Positions 1-8,300 of a DNA stretch of 64,000 nt are shown one piece after another. This DNA comes from Streptomyces sp. AA1529 (GTDB lineage: Bacteria > Actinomycetota > Actinomycetes > Streptomycetales > Streptomycetaceae). The notes beneath the pieces are model-generated. The model ran no database searches. It saw only the letters and a list, made by a program, of their open reading frames with translations, and was not told the DNA's origin. The stretch's first letter is position 1, and every line of letters begins with the position of its first letter. The stretch is taken from contig NZ_ALAP01000023.1 of the NCBI RefSeq assembly GCF_000280905.1, positions 1 through 64,000 on the forward strand, read 5' to 3'. A program made the translations under genes and the position numbers.

Positions 1-756
1 ATGTGCAACCAGAAGGGCGGCGTCGGCAAGACGACCTCGACCATCAACCTGGGTGCGGCGCTCGCGGAGTACGGACGACGCGTGCTGCTGGTCGACTTCG
101 ACCCGCAGGGTGCTCTCTCGGTCGGTCTCGGCGTCAATCCGATGGAACTGGACCTGACGGTCTACAACCTCCTGATGGAGCGCGGCCTGGCCCCCGACGA
201 GGTGCTGCTGAAGACCGCGGTGGCCGGGATGGACCTGCTGCCCAGCAACATCGACCTGTCGGCGGCCGAGGTGCAGCTCGTCAGCGAGGTGGCCCGCGAG
301 TCGACGCTGCAGCGCGCGCTGGGCCCGCTGCTCAACGACTACGACTTCATCGTCATCGACTGCCAGCCCTCGCTCGGCCTGCTCACGGTCAACGCGCTCA
401 CCGCGGCGCACAAGGTGATCGTCCCGCTGGAGTGCGAGTTCTTCGCACTGCGCGGAGTCGCCCTGCTGACCGAGACGATCGAGAAGGTCCAGGAGCGGCT
501 CAACCCGGAACTGGAGCTGGACGGCATCCTGGCCACGATGTACGACTCGCGGACCGTGCACAGCCGCGAGGTGCTCGCCCGGGTGGTCGAGGCGTTCGAC
601 GACAACGTCTACCACACCGTCATCGGGCGCACCGTCCGCTTCCCCGAGACCACCGTCGCGGGTGAGCCGATCACGACGTACGCCTCCAACTCCGTCGGCG
701 CCGCCGCATATCGCCAGCTCGCCAGGGAGGTGCTCGCCCGGTGCCACGCCGAGTGA
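1..756 (+). CDS. parA: ParA/Soj-family partition ATPase (5' end outside window)
   Basis: Deviant Walker-A P-loop ATPase of the ParA/MinD superfamily, expected to act in chromosome or cargo partitioning at the membrane or nucleoid. The KGGVGKT motif sits at residues 5-11 of the visible protein, followed by VLLVDFDPQG and the FIVIDCQPSLGLL Walker-B region. ParA proteins normally have tens of residues before the P-loop, and the ATG at base 1 lies right at the window edge, so the true start is almost certainly upstream and this is a fragment lacking the N-terminus. The stop overlaps the GTG of the next gene, and scpA and scpB follow. This context fits the ParA-like gene that accompanies scpAB in actinobacteria rather than the origin-proximal parAB pair. 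That distinction is inferred from the neighbours. Confidence 0.9.
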   Translation: MCNQKGGVGKTTSTINLGAALAEYGRRVLLVDFDPQGALSVGLGVNPMELDLTVYNLLMERGLAPDEVLLKTAVAGMDLLPSNIDLSAAEVQLVSEVARESTLQRALGPLLNDYDFIVIDCQPSLGLLTVNALTAAHKVIVPLECEFFALRGVALLTETIEKVQERLNPELELDGILATMYDSRTVHSREVLARVVEAFDDNVYHTVIGRTVRFPETTVAGEPITTYASNSVGAAAYRQLAREVLARCHAE

Positions 757-1433
757 GTCTCCCGGCAGCCGACGAATTGTTCCGTACGACAGGCGGCGCC
801 GCCGTACAGCCGTCCGCGCCGCAGGAGGAGCGGTCCGCGCAGGTCGGCCAGGCGAACGGGGAGACCCCGGCGCAGCCTTCGGCGGGCCCGGCCGCGGCCG
901 GCCCCGTCGCTCCCAGGGTGCCCGCTCCCGCCTCCGAGCCGGTTCCGGAGACCGGCGGTGCCCAGCGCTCCGCGGCCGACGAGTCCGGCGGCGAGCCCGG
1001 CGGTGCACGGCGCACCCCGCGCGGTGCGCGCGGCACGGCCACGGCCGACGACCAGCGGAGCGCACCGCCCCAACAGGCGGGCCCGGCGCCCGGCGAGCGC
1101 ACCGGGCGCCGCGGTGGTGCCGCCAAGGGACGTCAGCCGTCCGGTGCTTCGGGAACGGCCTCCCCGACGGCCTCCGCCGCACCGGCGACCTCCCGCCGCA
1201 GCCGGGCCGCCCGCCGCCCCAGCGGGCGCGAGCGGCACGACGAGAAGATCACCGTCTATGTCTCGGCCGAGGAACTGATGGACCTCGAACACGCCCGGCT
1301 GGTGCTGCGCGGCGAACACGGACTCGCCGTCGACCGGGGGCGGATCGTGCGCGAGGCCGTGGCCGTCGTACTGGCCGACCTCGAATCCCGCGGAGACGCG
1401 AGCATTCTCGTACGGCGGTTGCGCGGGCGCTGA
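741..1433 (+). CDS. Conserved hypothetical with disordered N-terminus, between parA and scpA
   Basis: The GTG start overlaps the end of parA by 16 bases, implying translational coupling. Of 230 residues, about the first 155 are low-complexity Pro/Ala/Gly/Arg sequence, probably disordered. The last 65 or so are ordered and charged: EKITVYVSAEELMDLEHARL, then a helix around DRGRIVREAVAVVLADLES. That tail resembles a ribbon-helix-helix or small partition-accessory fold: a strand followed by two helices, with an arginine-rich end. Its position suggests a partner of the ParA ATPase or of the SMC-ScpAB complex, but no function is proven. It does not resemble a ParB, having no helix-turn-helix or CTPase motif. 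Confidence 0.75.
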   Translation: MPRRVSLPAADELFRTTGGAAVQPSAPQEERSAQVGQANGETPAQPSAGPAAAGPVAPRVPAPASEPVPETGGAQRSAADESGGEPGGARRTPRGARGTATADDQRSAPPQQAGPAPGERTGRRGGAAKGRQPSGASGTASPTASAAPATSRRSRAARRPSGRERHDEKITVYVSAEELMDLEHARLVLRGEHGLAVDRGRIVREAVAVVLADLESRGDASILVRRLRGR

Positions 1434-1458
1434 CCTGCTTGCCAGTACGCTGCCTGCG

Positions 1459-2574
1459 ATGCCCACTCCTGACGACGCACTCCGCAGCCGGGGCTCCCGC
1501 CGACCGCTGGGGCGGGGGCCCGGGACGGCGTACGAGGCGGAGCCCGCCGCCGTCGGGAGTCCCGATGAGCCCGCGGCGCCCGTACCGGCACCCGTGGCGC
1601 ACAGCGCGCCGCCCGCTCCGGTACCGGCGGAACATGCCGCACCTGCACCGGAGCCCGGCGAACCGTCCGGCGACCCGGAAGAAGCCGCCGGACCGGCCGC
1701 CGGAGAAGCGCGCCCCGAAGGCCCCGCCGGGCCGGCCGCAGCCGCCGAGGGCGAGCAGGAGGCCGACGACGGGCGGTTCAGGGTCGTCCTCGACAACTTC
1801 GAGGGCCCCTTCGACCTGTTGCTCCAGCTCATCTCCAAACACAAGCTGGACGTCACCGAAGTCGCCCTCTCCCGGGTCACCGACGAGTTCATGGCCCACA
1901 TCCACGCCATGGGCCCCGAGTGGGACCTCGACCAGACCACCGAGTTCCTCGTCGTCGCGGCCACGCTGCTCGACCTGAAGGCCGCCCGGCTGCTCCCGCA
2001 GGCCGAGGTGGAGGACGAGGCGGACCTGGCGCTGCTGGAGGCCCGGGACCTGCTCTTCGCACGGCTGCTCCAGTACCGCGCCTACAAGGAGATCGCGAAC
2101 ATCTTCGCGGCCCGGCTGGACGCGGAGGCCCGGCGCCACCCGCGCACCGTCGGGCTGGAGCCGCACCACGCCGAGCTGCTGCCCGAGGTGGCCCTCAGCG
2201 TCGGCCCGGAGGGATTCGCCAGGCTGGCCGTCAAGGCGATGCGGCCCAAGCCCAAGCCGCAGGTGTACGTCGAGCACATCCACGCGCCGCTGGTCAGCGT
2301 CCGGGAGCAGGCCGAGGTGGTCGTGGCGCGGTTGCGGGAGCGGGGCGAGGCCAGCTTCCAGGAGCTGACCCGGGACGCCCCCGACACCCTCACCGTCGTC
2401 GCCCGCTTCCTCGCGCTGCTGGAGCTGTACCGGGAGCGGGCCGTCGCACTGGACCAGGACGAGGCGCTGGGCGCGCTCCTCGTCAGATGGAGCGGCACCG
2501 CGGACGCCGGGGACGGGACACCGCTGGTGACCGACGAGTTCGACCAGGAGCCAGGAGAGCGCAAGGATGACTGA
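1459..2574 (+). CDS. scpA: Segregation and condensation protein A
   Basis: Kleisin subunit of the bacterial condensin SMC-ScpA-ScpB, which bridges the SMC heads during chromosome condensation and segregation. The core begins near residue 107 with FRVVLDNFEGPFDLLLQLIS and continues with DVTEVALSRVTDEFMAHI, the typical SMC-neck-binding helices. A winged-helix C-terminus ends in EALGALLVRW. The roughly 105-residue N-terminal extension rich in Pro, Ala and Glu is longer than in most bacteria and probably disordered. The chosen ATG has no strong purine-rich site; a TACGCT hexamer at 1446-1451 sits seven bases upstream, so a leaderless message is possible. The end overlaps scpB by eight bases. Confidence 0.95.
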   Translation: MPTPDDALRSRGSRRPLGRGPGTAYEAEPAAVGSPDEPAAPVPAPVAHSAPPAPVPAEHAAPAPEPGEPSGDPEEAAGPAAGEARPEGPAGPAAAAEGEQEADDGRFRVVLDNFEGPFDLLLQLISKHKLDVTEVALSRVTDEFMAHIHAMGPEWDLDQTTEFLVVAATLLDLKAARLLPQAEVEDEADLALLEARDLLFARLLQYRAYKEIANIFAARLDAEARRHPRTVGLEPHHAELLPEVALSVGPEGFARLAVKAMRPKPKPQVYVEHIHAPLVSVREQAEVVVARLRERGEASFQELTRDAPDTLTVVARFLALLELYRERAVALDQDEALGALLVRWSGTADAGDGTPLVTDEFDQEPGERKDD

Positions 2575-3343
2575 AGCGGTCGGCGACCGGGCCGGAACCG
2601 GCGGGACCCCCGGAGCGGCGGAGGGCGAGGCTCCGGAGCGGGCGGCCGAAGGTCCGGAGGAGAGCCGCGCGGAGACCTACGAGGTGCAGGAGGCCGAGGA
2701 GGAGCGCGGCGCGGAGGCGGAGCCCGCCGGGAGCGACGGTGTCGCGGAGCTGGCTCTGAAGCCCGCGCTGGAGGCGGTGCTGATGGTCGTCGACGAGCCC
2801 GCCACCCCCGAGCACCTGGCCAAGGTCCTGGAGCGGCGCCCGCGCGAGGTGTCGGACGCGCTGCGCGAGCTGGCCGACGCGTACACCGTCGAGGGCCGCG
2901 GCTTCGAGCTGCGGCTGGTCGCGGGCGGTTGGCGGTTCTACACCCGCAGCGACTACGCGGACGCGGTGGAGCGCTTCGTGCTGGACGGTCAGCAGGCCCG
3001 GCTGACCCAGGCGGCGCTGGAGACCCTCGCCGTCGTCGCCTACCGGCAGCCGGTCAGCCGCTCGAGGGTCTCCGCCGTCCGCGGTGTGAACTGCGACGGC
3101 GTGATGCGCACCCTGCTCCAGCGCGGTCTGCTGGAGGAGGCGGGCACGGAACCCGAGACAGGTGCGATCCTTTACAGGACGACGCATTACTTCCTGGAGC
3201 GGATGGGCCTGCGCGGCCTGGACGAGCTTCCGGAGCTGGCGCCCTTCCTCCCGGAAGCGGAGGCCGTCGAGGGGGAGACCCAGGAAGGTATGCCGTCGTT
3301 CGACGTAGACGATCCTTCCCCCGACTCCCAGACGGAACATTGA
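2567..3343 (+). CDS. scpB: Segregation and condensation protein B
   Basis: Accessory winged-helix subunit of the SMC-ScpAB condensin. After an acidic low-complexity N-terminus of about 55 residues, the ScpB core starts at LALKPALEAVLMVVDEPATPEHLA. It runs through RLTQAALETLAVVAYRQPVSRSRV and the TGAILYRTTHYFLERMGLRGLDELPEL signature of the second winged helix. It overlaps scpA by eight bases, and its stop shares an ATGA junction with the downstream pseudouridine synthase, so scpA-scpB-rluB should be one transcript. Length (258 aa) is slightly above the family norm because of the acidic head. Confidence 0.95.
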   Translation: MTEAVGDRAGTGGTPGAAEGEAPERAAEGPEESRAETYEVQEAEEERGAEAEPAGSDGVAELALKPALEAVLMVVDEPATPEHLAKVLERRPREVSDALRELADAYTVEGRGFELRLVAGGWRFYTRSDYADAVERFVLDGQQARLTQAALETLAVVAYRQPVSRSRVSAVRGVNCDGVMRTLLQRGLLEEAGTEPETGAILYRTTHYFLERMGLRGLDELPELAPFLPEAEAVEGETQEGMPSFDVDDPSPDSQTEH

Positions 3344-4593
3344 TGCGAAGCAGCGGCAGGAACACCGGCGGAAACCGAGGCGGCAACCAGGGCGGCGCGA
3401 GCCGCTCCGGCCAGGAAGGCCGCGGGCAGGGCGCCCGGCGCGGGCAGGGCGCCTCCGGCGGCCGGCAGGGCCAGGGCGGGCAGCGGGGGCGGCAGCAGTC
3501 CGCGGACTCCCGGCCGCCGCGCCCCGAGGAGCGCCGCTACCCCCAGGGCGGCTCCGGGTCCGGCACCTCCGGGTCCGGCACCTCCGGGTCCGGCGGCGGC
3601 AGGCCCGGCGCCCCGAAGGCCAAGCCCGGCGCCCCGAAGGCGAAGCCCGGCGCCCCGAAGGGGCAGGGCGGCTCCGCCAAGGGCCAGGGCGGCAAGCCCG
3701 GCGGCAAGGGCAACGTGCGCAAGGACGTGACCAAGAGCGGCGCCCCCAAGGCACGCGCCCGCCGGGCCTCGGCGCCCGCACGCCCCCGCGAGTACGAGGC
3801 GCAGATCGAGGAGCGCAACCGGGCCCGGCACAGCAAGCCCCCGGTCAAGCTCCCCAAGACGTTCGGCGAGGTGGAGGGCGAGCGCCTGCAGAAGGTGCTG
3901 GCACGTGCGGGCATGGGCTCCCGCCGCGCCTGCGAGGGACTGGTCGAGCAGGCCAGGGTCGAGGTCAACGGCGAGATCGTCCGGGAGCAGGGGCTGCGCG
4001 TCGACCCGGAGAAGGACGAGATCAAGGTCGACGGGCTGACCATCGCCACCCAGTCGTACCTCTTCTTCGCACTGAACAAGCCCGCCGGGGTCGTCGCCTC
4101 CATGGAGGACCCCGACGGCCGCCAGTGCCTGGGCGACTACGTCCAGAACCGGGAGACCCGGCTCTTCCACGTGGGCCGTCTCGACACCGAGACCGAGGGG
4201 ATCATCCTGCTCACCAACCACGGTGAGCTGGCCCACCGGCTCACCCATCCGCGATACGGCGTGACCAAGACCTACCTGGCCGCCATCCAGGGCCCGCTGC
4301 CCCGGGACCTGGGCAAGCAGCTGAAGTCCGGGATCCGGCTCGACGACGGCTACGCGCGCGCCGACCACTTCCGGGTCGTGGAGAACACCGGGAAGAACTA
4401 CCTGGTCGAGGTCGCGCTGCACGAGGGGCGCAAGCACATCGTGCGGCGCATGCTGGCCGAGGCCGGGTTCCCGGTGGAGCGGCTGGTGCGCACCCGCTTC
4501 GGCCCCATCGCGCTGGGCGACCAGAAGTCCGGCTGGCTCCGCCGCCTCACCAACACCGAGGTCGGCATGCTGATGGGCGAGGTCGGCCTGTAG
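3343..4593 (+). CDS. rluB: 23S rRNA pseudouridine synthase, RluB/RsuA family
   Basis: Modifies uridine to pseudouridine in ribosomal RNA, most likely 23S helix 89 by analogy with RluB. An S4 RNA-binding domain begins near residue 180 (RLQKVLARAGMGSRRACEGL). The RsuA-type catalytic domain follows, with Asp281 in GRLDTETEG. The ATG start overlaps the scpB stop (ATGA). The first 170 or so residues form a Gly/Arg/Pro/Lys-rich basic extension containing GSGTS and PGAPKAK repeats, far longer than E. coli RluB; it is probably disordered and may add RNA affinity. The scpAB-rluB linkage is conserved in Gram-positive bacteria. Confidence 0.92.
   Translation: MRSSGRNTGGNRGGNQGGASRSGQEGRGQGARRGQGASGGRQGQGGQRGRQQSADSRPPRPEERRYPQGGSGSGTSGSGTSGSGGGRPGAPKAKPGAPKAKPGAPKGQGGSAKGQGGKPGGKGNVRKDVTKSGAPKARARRASAPARPREYEAQIEERNRARHSKPPVKLPKTFGEVEGERLQKVLARAGMGSRRACEGLVEQARVEVNGEIVREQGLRVDPEKDEIKVDGLTIATQSYLFFALNKPAGVVASMEDPDGRQCLGDYVQNRETRLFHVGRLDTETEGIILLTNHGELAHRLTHPRYGVTKTYLAAIQGPLPRDLGKQLKSGIRLDDGYARADHFRVVENTGKNYLVEVALHEGRKHIVRRMLAEAGFPVERLVRTRFGPIALGDQKSGWLRRLTNTEVGMLMGEVGL
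3553..3660 (+). repeat. In-frame tandem repeats inside rluB N-terminal extension
   Basis: Two short tandem arrays lie back to back. A 15-bp unit (TCCGGGTCCGGCACC) is present three times from 3553 to 3597, the last copy variant, and encodes SGSGT. A 21-bp unit starting CCCGGCGCCCC is present about 2.7 times from 3604 to 3660 and encodes PGAPKAK. Both unit lengths are multiples of three, so copy-number change would alter the linker length without a frameshift. Confidence 0.9.
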
Positions 4594-4605
4594 CGGCGCG
4601 CGGCT

Positions 4606-4621
4606 CTCCGCGGTCGCGGAG
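4606..4621. terminator. Hairpin between convergent rluB and DUF952 gene
   Basis: Seven-base perfect arms CTCCGCG and CGCGGAG enclose a two-base loop, 12 bases after the rluB stop. No T-run follows, as is usual in high-GC actinomycetes. The surrounding 120 bp is GC-rich with further weak stems; nothing else was recognised in it. Confidence 0.4.
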
Positions 4622-4714
4622 GGCCTGCCCGGGCCGCGGGCACCCGGCCCCGCGCCACCGGCTCCCGGAGCGCACCCCGCGCCCGGCCGCCGGGAGCGGG
4701 CGGGCCCGGGGTGC

Positions 4715-5035
4715 TCAGGACCACAGCGCCAGATCGACGGCCCGGCCCTCGTCGTCGCGCCGCACCTCCAGCATGCCCGCCACGGCGGACCGGTTCACCC
4801 GGCCGTGGATCCGCGGCGCCGGGTCCCAGCAGACGCGGGCGTCCAGCCGCCGTTCGTCGATCATGAGGGCCATCAGCGGCCCCACCGCCTCGCGGAAGCG
4901 CGCGTCGGCCACGGCCAGCGCCTGCTTCTCGTCGGGCGTGCAGGAGATGAACCCGTCCTCGGCCAGCGCGCGCGGTGCGTACGGACGGTCCGGGGCGAGC
5001 AACCAGTCGTCGAGCGGGACCACGTGGAAGAGCAT
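4715..5035 (-). CDS. DUF952 family protein
   Basis: Small cytosolic protein of 106 aa. It opens with LFHVVPLDDWLLAPDRPYAP and contains DGFISCTPDEKQALAVADARF, the recognisable DUF952 pattern (a His near the start, then GFIHCS/FISCT). DUF952 proteins share a fold with ADP-ribosyltransferase-like enzymes, but their biochemical role is unknown. It is transcribed convergently to rluB and divergently from aroH. Confidence 0.8.
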   Translation of the reverse strand: MLFHVVPLDDWLLAPDRPYAPRALAEDGFISCTPDEKQALAVADARFREAVGPLMALMIDERRLDARVCWDPAPRIHGRVNRSAVAGMLEVRRDDEGRAVDLALWS

Positions 5036-5168
5036 GCCTCCACTTGTACCGTCTCACTGTGCGGGCGGCCCGGACATCCGCGCTGGAACGTACCTACCCT
5101 GGCCCCCGCCGGGCAGGCGGCCGGCAGGGGATCGGGACCGGCGACGGGTCGGAAAGGGGCGAGCGGCG

Positions 5169-5531
5169 GTGGCGGTGCGTGCGGTGCGGGGGGCCGTCCA
5201 GCTCGACCGGGACGAGGCCGGACACATGAACGAGCGGGTCGGGGAACTGCTGACCGAGGTGCTGGAGCGCAACAGCCTCTCCACCGAGGACCTGATCAGC
5301 ATCTGGTTCACCGCCACCCCGGACCTGCACAGCGACTTCCCCGCCGCCGCGGCCCGCAAGCTGGGCATCGCGGACGTGCCGCTGATCTGCGCGCAGGAAC
5401 TCCAGGTCGCGGGTGCGATGCCCCGGGTGGTCCGTATCCTTGCTCACACGGAGACCGAGCTGCCCAGGTCCGGCGTCCAGCACGTCTATCTGGGCGCCGC
5501 AGCCGCCCTCCGCAAGGACATCGCCCAGTAA
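5169..5531 (+). CDS. aroH: Chorismate mutase, AroH class
   Basis: Converts chorismate to prephenate, the branch point to phenylalanine and tyrosine. The 120-residue length and the sequence VRAVRGAVQLDRDEAGHM, LIQ/LISIWFTATPDLHSDFPA, ALRKLG-like ARKLGIADVPLICAQE and GVQHVYLGAA match the trimeric Bacillus-type AroH fold, distinct from the all-helical AroQ class. The GTG start is chosen because it begins at the conserved AVRGAVQ segment; GGAAAGGGG lies about ten bases upstream. The prephenate dehydrogenase gene follows after 15 bases, so both consecutive tyrosine-pathway steps are probably co-transcribed. Confidence 0.9.
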   Translation: MAVRAVRGAVQLDRDEAGHMNERVGELLTEVLERNSLSTEDLISIWFTATPDLHSDFPAAAARKLGIADVPLICAQELQVAGAMPRVVRILAHTETELPRSGVQHVYLGAAAALRKDIAQ

Positions 5532-5546
5532 GGACACCCCACGGCA

Positions 5547-6638
5547 ATGCGCACCGCCCTCGTGCTCGGTACGGGACTCATCGGCACCTCGGCCGCGCTG
5601 GCCCTCTCCGCGCGGGGCGTCGAGGTGCACCTGCGCGACCGCGATCCGGAGCGGGTCCGCACGGCCGTCGCGCTGGGCGCCGGAACCGGCGAGGAACCGG
5701 CCCCCGGCTCACCCGTCGACCTGGCGATCGTGGCCGTGCCGCCGGCGCACCTGGCCGCGACCGTGGCCGAGGTGCAGCGTGCCGGGCTGGCCCGCGGCGT
5801 CATCGACGTGGGCAGCGTCAAGGGCGGCCCGCGCCGTCAGCTGCTGGAGCGGGGCGGCGACCTGACGACCTACCTGGGCAGCCACCCCATGTCCGGCCGC
5901 GAGCAGTCCGGCCCGCTGGCCGCCTCGGCCGACCTGTTCGAGGGGCGCCCCTGGGTGCTCACCCCCACCCAGGGCACCGACACGGAGGTGCTCAACCTCG
6001 CGCTGGAGCTGATCGCGCTCTGCGGAGCGGTGCCGGTGGTGATGGACGCGGATGCGCACGACCGGGCCGTCGCGCTGGTCTCGCACACCCCGCAGCTCCT
6101 CTCGACCCTGGTCGCGGCGCGGCTCGAGGAGGCCGCCGAGACCGATGTGCGCCTGTGCGGCCAGGGCATCCGGGACGTGACCCGGATCGCCGGATCCGAC
6201 CCGGCGATGTGGGTGGACATCCTCGCCGCGAACCCGGGCCCGGTGGCCGACATCCTCGCCGCGGTCGCCACCGACCTGGACACCGCCGTACGGGCGCTGC
6301 GCGAGCTGGAGTCGGCCGACGAGACGAAGCGCTCCAGCGGCACCGCGGGCGTCGCGGAGCTGCTGCGCCGCGGCAACGCGGGACGGGCCCGGGTCCCGGG
6401 CAAGCACGGTCAGGCGCCGACCGTCTACGAGACGGTGACGGTGCTGATCAGCGACCGCCCGGGGCAGCTCGCCAGGATCTTCGCCGACGCGGGATCGGTG
6501 GGCGTGAACATCGAGGACGTCCGCATCGAGCACGCGACCGGGCAGCAGGCCGGCCGGATGCAGCTCATGGTGGAGCCGGGTGCGGTGCCGGTGCTGGAGC
6601 AGGCGCTGCGCGAACGCGGCTGGTCCCTGCGGCAGTGA
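5547..6638 (+). CDS. tyrA: Prephenate dehydrogenase with ACT domain
   Basis: Oxidative decarboxylation of prephenate to 4-hydroxyphenylpyruvate using NAD(P). The nucleotide-binding GTGLIGTSAAL loop lies at residues 8-18. The catalytic-domain motif LGSHPMSGREQSG is in the middle, and a C-terminal ACT domain (TVTVLISDRPGQLARIFADAG) covers about residues 290-345, suggesting allosteric control by tyrosine or a related amino acid. AAGGA precedes the ATG. It lies immediately downstream of aroH and upstream of the cmk operon. Confidence 0.94.
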   Translation: MRTALVLGTGLIGTSAALALSARGVEVHLRDRDPERVRTAVALGAGTGEEPAPGSPVDLAIVAVPPAHLAATVAEVQRAGLARGVIDVGSVKGGPRRQLLERGGDLTTYLGSHPMSGREQSGPLAASADLFEGRPWVLTPTQGTDTEVLNLALELIALCGAVPVVMDADAHDRAVALVSHTPQLLSTLVAARLEEAAETDVRLCGQGIRDVTRIAGSDPAMWVDILAANPGPVADILAAVATDLDTAVRALRELESADETKRSSGTAGVAELLRRGNAGRARVPGKHGQAPTVYETVTVLISDRPGQLARIFADAGSVGVNIEDVRIEHATGQQAGRMQLMVEPGAVPVLEQALRERGWSLRQ

Positions 6639-6644
6639 GACCGC

Positions 6645-6661
6645 GGGGCCCGGCGGGCCCC
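6645..6661. terminator. Short GC hairpin after tyrA
   Basis: GGGGCCC and GGGCCCC arms with a three-base loop lie seven bases after the tyrA stop. The 193-bp gap to cmk is extremely GC-rich with several alternative stems, so it may end the tyrA transcript or simply reflect composition. Confidence 0.35.
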
Positions 6662-6831
6662 GGGCGCCCGCCCGGACCCGGCCGGGGCCGCCCCGCGGGC
6701 GGCGCCGGGGGCCGGACGCGCGGCCTGGCGTGTCCGTGGCAGCCGGTAGCCTGGTGCGGGGACCCAGGGCGGTCCCGTCCGTTCCTGTGCGCCGCGCGCG
6801 AGCCTCAGACCCACGAAAGGTGCCCACAACC

Positions 6832-7566
6832 GTGTCTGCAACCCCGGCAGTGATTGTCGCCATCGACGGCCCCTCCGGCACGGGCAAGTCGAGCACGTCC
6901 AAGGCCGTCGCGGCCCGGCTGGGGCTGAGCTACCTCGACACCGGGGCCCAGTACCGGGCGATCACCTGGTGGATGCTGAACAACGGCGTCGACACCGCCG
7001 ACGCCGACGCCGTCGCGGCCGCGGCGGGCAAGCCCAGCATCGTCTCGGGCACCGACCCGCTCTCCCCGGCGATCTCGGCCGACGGCGCGGACGCCTCCGG
7101 CCCGATCCGCACCCAGGAGGTCACCGCCGCGGTCAGCGCGGTCAGCGCGGTGCCCGAGGTGCGGGAGCGGATTACCGGGCTCCAGCGGACGATCGCGGCG
7201 GAGGCGCGCGGCGGGATCGTCGTCGAGGGCCGGGACATCGGCACCACGGTGCTGCCCGACGCGGACCTGAAGGTCTTCCTCACCGCATCTCCCGAGGCGC
7301 GTGCCGCACGGCGGAACGGCGAGCTCAAGACCGCCGACGGCACCTCCGTCGGCGACCTGGCCGCCACCCAGCAGGCGCTGACCGCACGCGACCGGGCGGA
7401 CTCCAGCCGCAAGACCTCCCCGCTGAAGAAGGCCGACGACGCCGTCGAGGTGGACACCACCGAGCTGGCCCTGGAGCAGGTCGTCGAGTGCGTCGTCACC
7501 CTCGTGGAGAAGGCGGCGGCGGACAAGGAGGGTCCCGCGCAGGACCGGGAGAAGGCCGCCAGGTGA
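6832..7566 (+). CDS. cmk: Cytidylate kinase
   Basis: Phosphorylates CMP and dCMP to the diphosphates. The P-loop is GPSGTGKSS at residues 13-21, and the CMP-specific region includes YLDTGAQYRAITWWML and VVEGRDIGTTVLPDADLKVFLTA. The start is GTG (VSATPAVIV). A second in-frame GTG four codons upstream at 6820 directly abuts the GAAAGG site, which makes 6832, eleven bases away, the better fit. The stop overlaps the GTG of the acyltransferase (GTGA), starting the cmk-plsC-der run common in actinobacteria. Confidence 0.93.
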   Translation: MSATPAVIVAIDGPSGTGKSSTSKAVAARLGLSYLDTGAQYRAITWWMLNNGVDTADADAVAAAAGKPSIVSGTDPLSPAISADGADASGPIRTQEVTAAVSAVSAVPEVRERITGLQRTIAAEARGGIVVEGRDIGTTVLPDADLKVFLTASPEARAARRNGELKTADGTSVGDLAATQQALTARDRADSSRKTSPLKKADDAVEVDTTELALEQVVECVVTLVEKAAADKEGPAQDREKAAR

Positions 7567-8228
7567 CGGGATCCGACTCCGCCGCGAGCGAGCGGGGCGC
7601 CGCCGTCGGCCGCCGGATCGGCATCGGGCTGATGTACACCCTGTGGCGCCCCCGGGTGCTGGGCGCCTGGCGGGTGCCGGCGAGCGGCCCGGTGATCCTC
7701 GCGGTCAACCACGCGCACAACATCGACGGACCCATGCTGATGGGGACCGCACCGCGGCCGGTGCACTTCCTGATCAAGAAGGAGGCGTTCGTCGGTCCGC
7801 TCGACCCGTTCCTGCGCGGTATCGGCCAGCTCGAGGTCGACCGCGGCGGCGCCGACCGCACGGCGGTCACCGGCGCACTGGCGGTGCTGAAGCAGGGCGG
7901 GGCGCTGGGGATCTTCCCGGAGGGCACCCGCGGCGAGGGCGACTTCGCCGCGCTGCGCGGCGGGCTCGCCTACTTCGCGCTGCGCTCCGGTGCGCCCGTC
8001 GTCCCGGTCGCGGTGCTCGGCAGTTCGGACCGCCCCGGCCGGGTGATACGGGCGCTGCCGCCGCTGCGCGGCCGGGTCGACGTGGTCTTCGGTGATCCGT
8101 GCACCGTGGGCGACGGCTCCGGCCGCCGGACCAGGACGGCGCTGGACGAGGCCACCGTACGGCTCCAGGAACGGCTCGCCGGGCATCTGACCGAGGCCAG
8201 GCGGCTCACCGGCCGCGCCGGACCCTGA
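7563..8228 (+). CDS. plsC: 1-acyl-sn-glycerol-3-phosphate acyltransferase family protein
   Basis: Membrane-associated acyltransferase expected to acylate lysophosphatidic acid or a related acceptor. The catalytic HX4D motif is H50-AHNI-D55, and the substrate-binding FPEGTRGEGD block is near residue 119. GTG overlaps the cmk stop by four bases, so it should be translated with cmk. Length (221 aa) fits the family. The exact acceptor cannot be read from sequence. Confidence 0.9.
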   Translation: MTGSDSAASERGAAVGRRIGIGLMYTLWRPRVLGAWRVPASGPVILAVNHAHNIDGPMLMGTAPRPVHFLIKKEAFVGPLDPFLRGIGQLEVDRGGADRTAVTGALAVLKQGGALGIFPEGTRGEGDFAALRGGLAYFALRSGAPVVPVAVLGSSDRPGRVIRALPPLRGRVDVVFGDPCTVGDGSGRRTRTALDEATVRLQERLAGHLTEARRLTGRAGP

Positions 8229-8300
8229 CCCGCGTACCACCGGCGGCCGCACCCTTCGCGGCAGCCGCACAGACCCGCTGAACGACGAGGACGAGACGTC

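Noticed and set aside
1..756. ATG at base 1 as true start of ParA
   Set aside because: Only four residues would precede the P-loop Lys, while family members have a longer N-terminus; it is the window edge.
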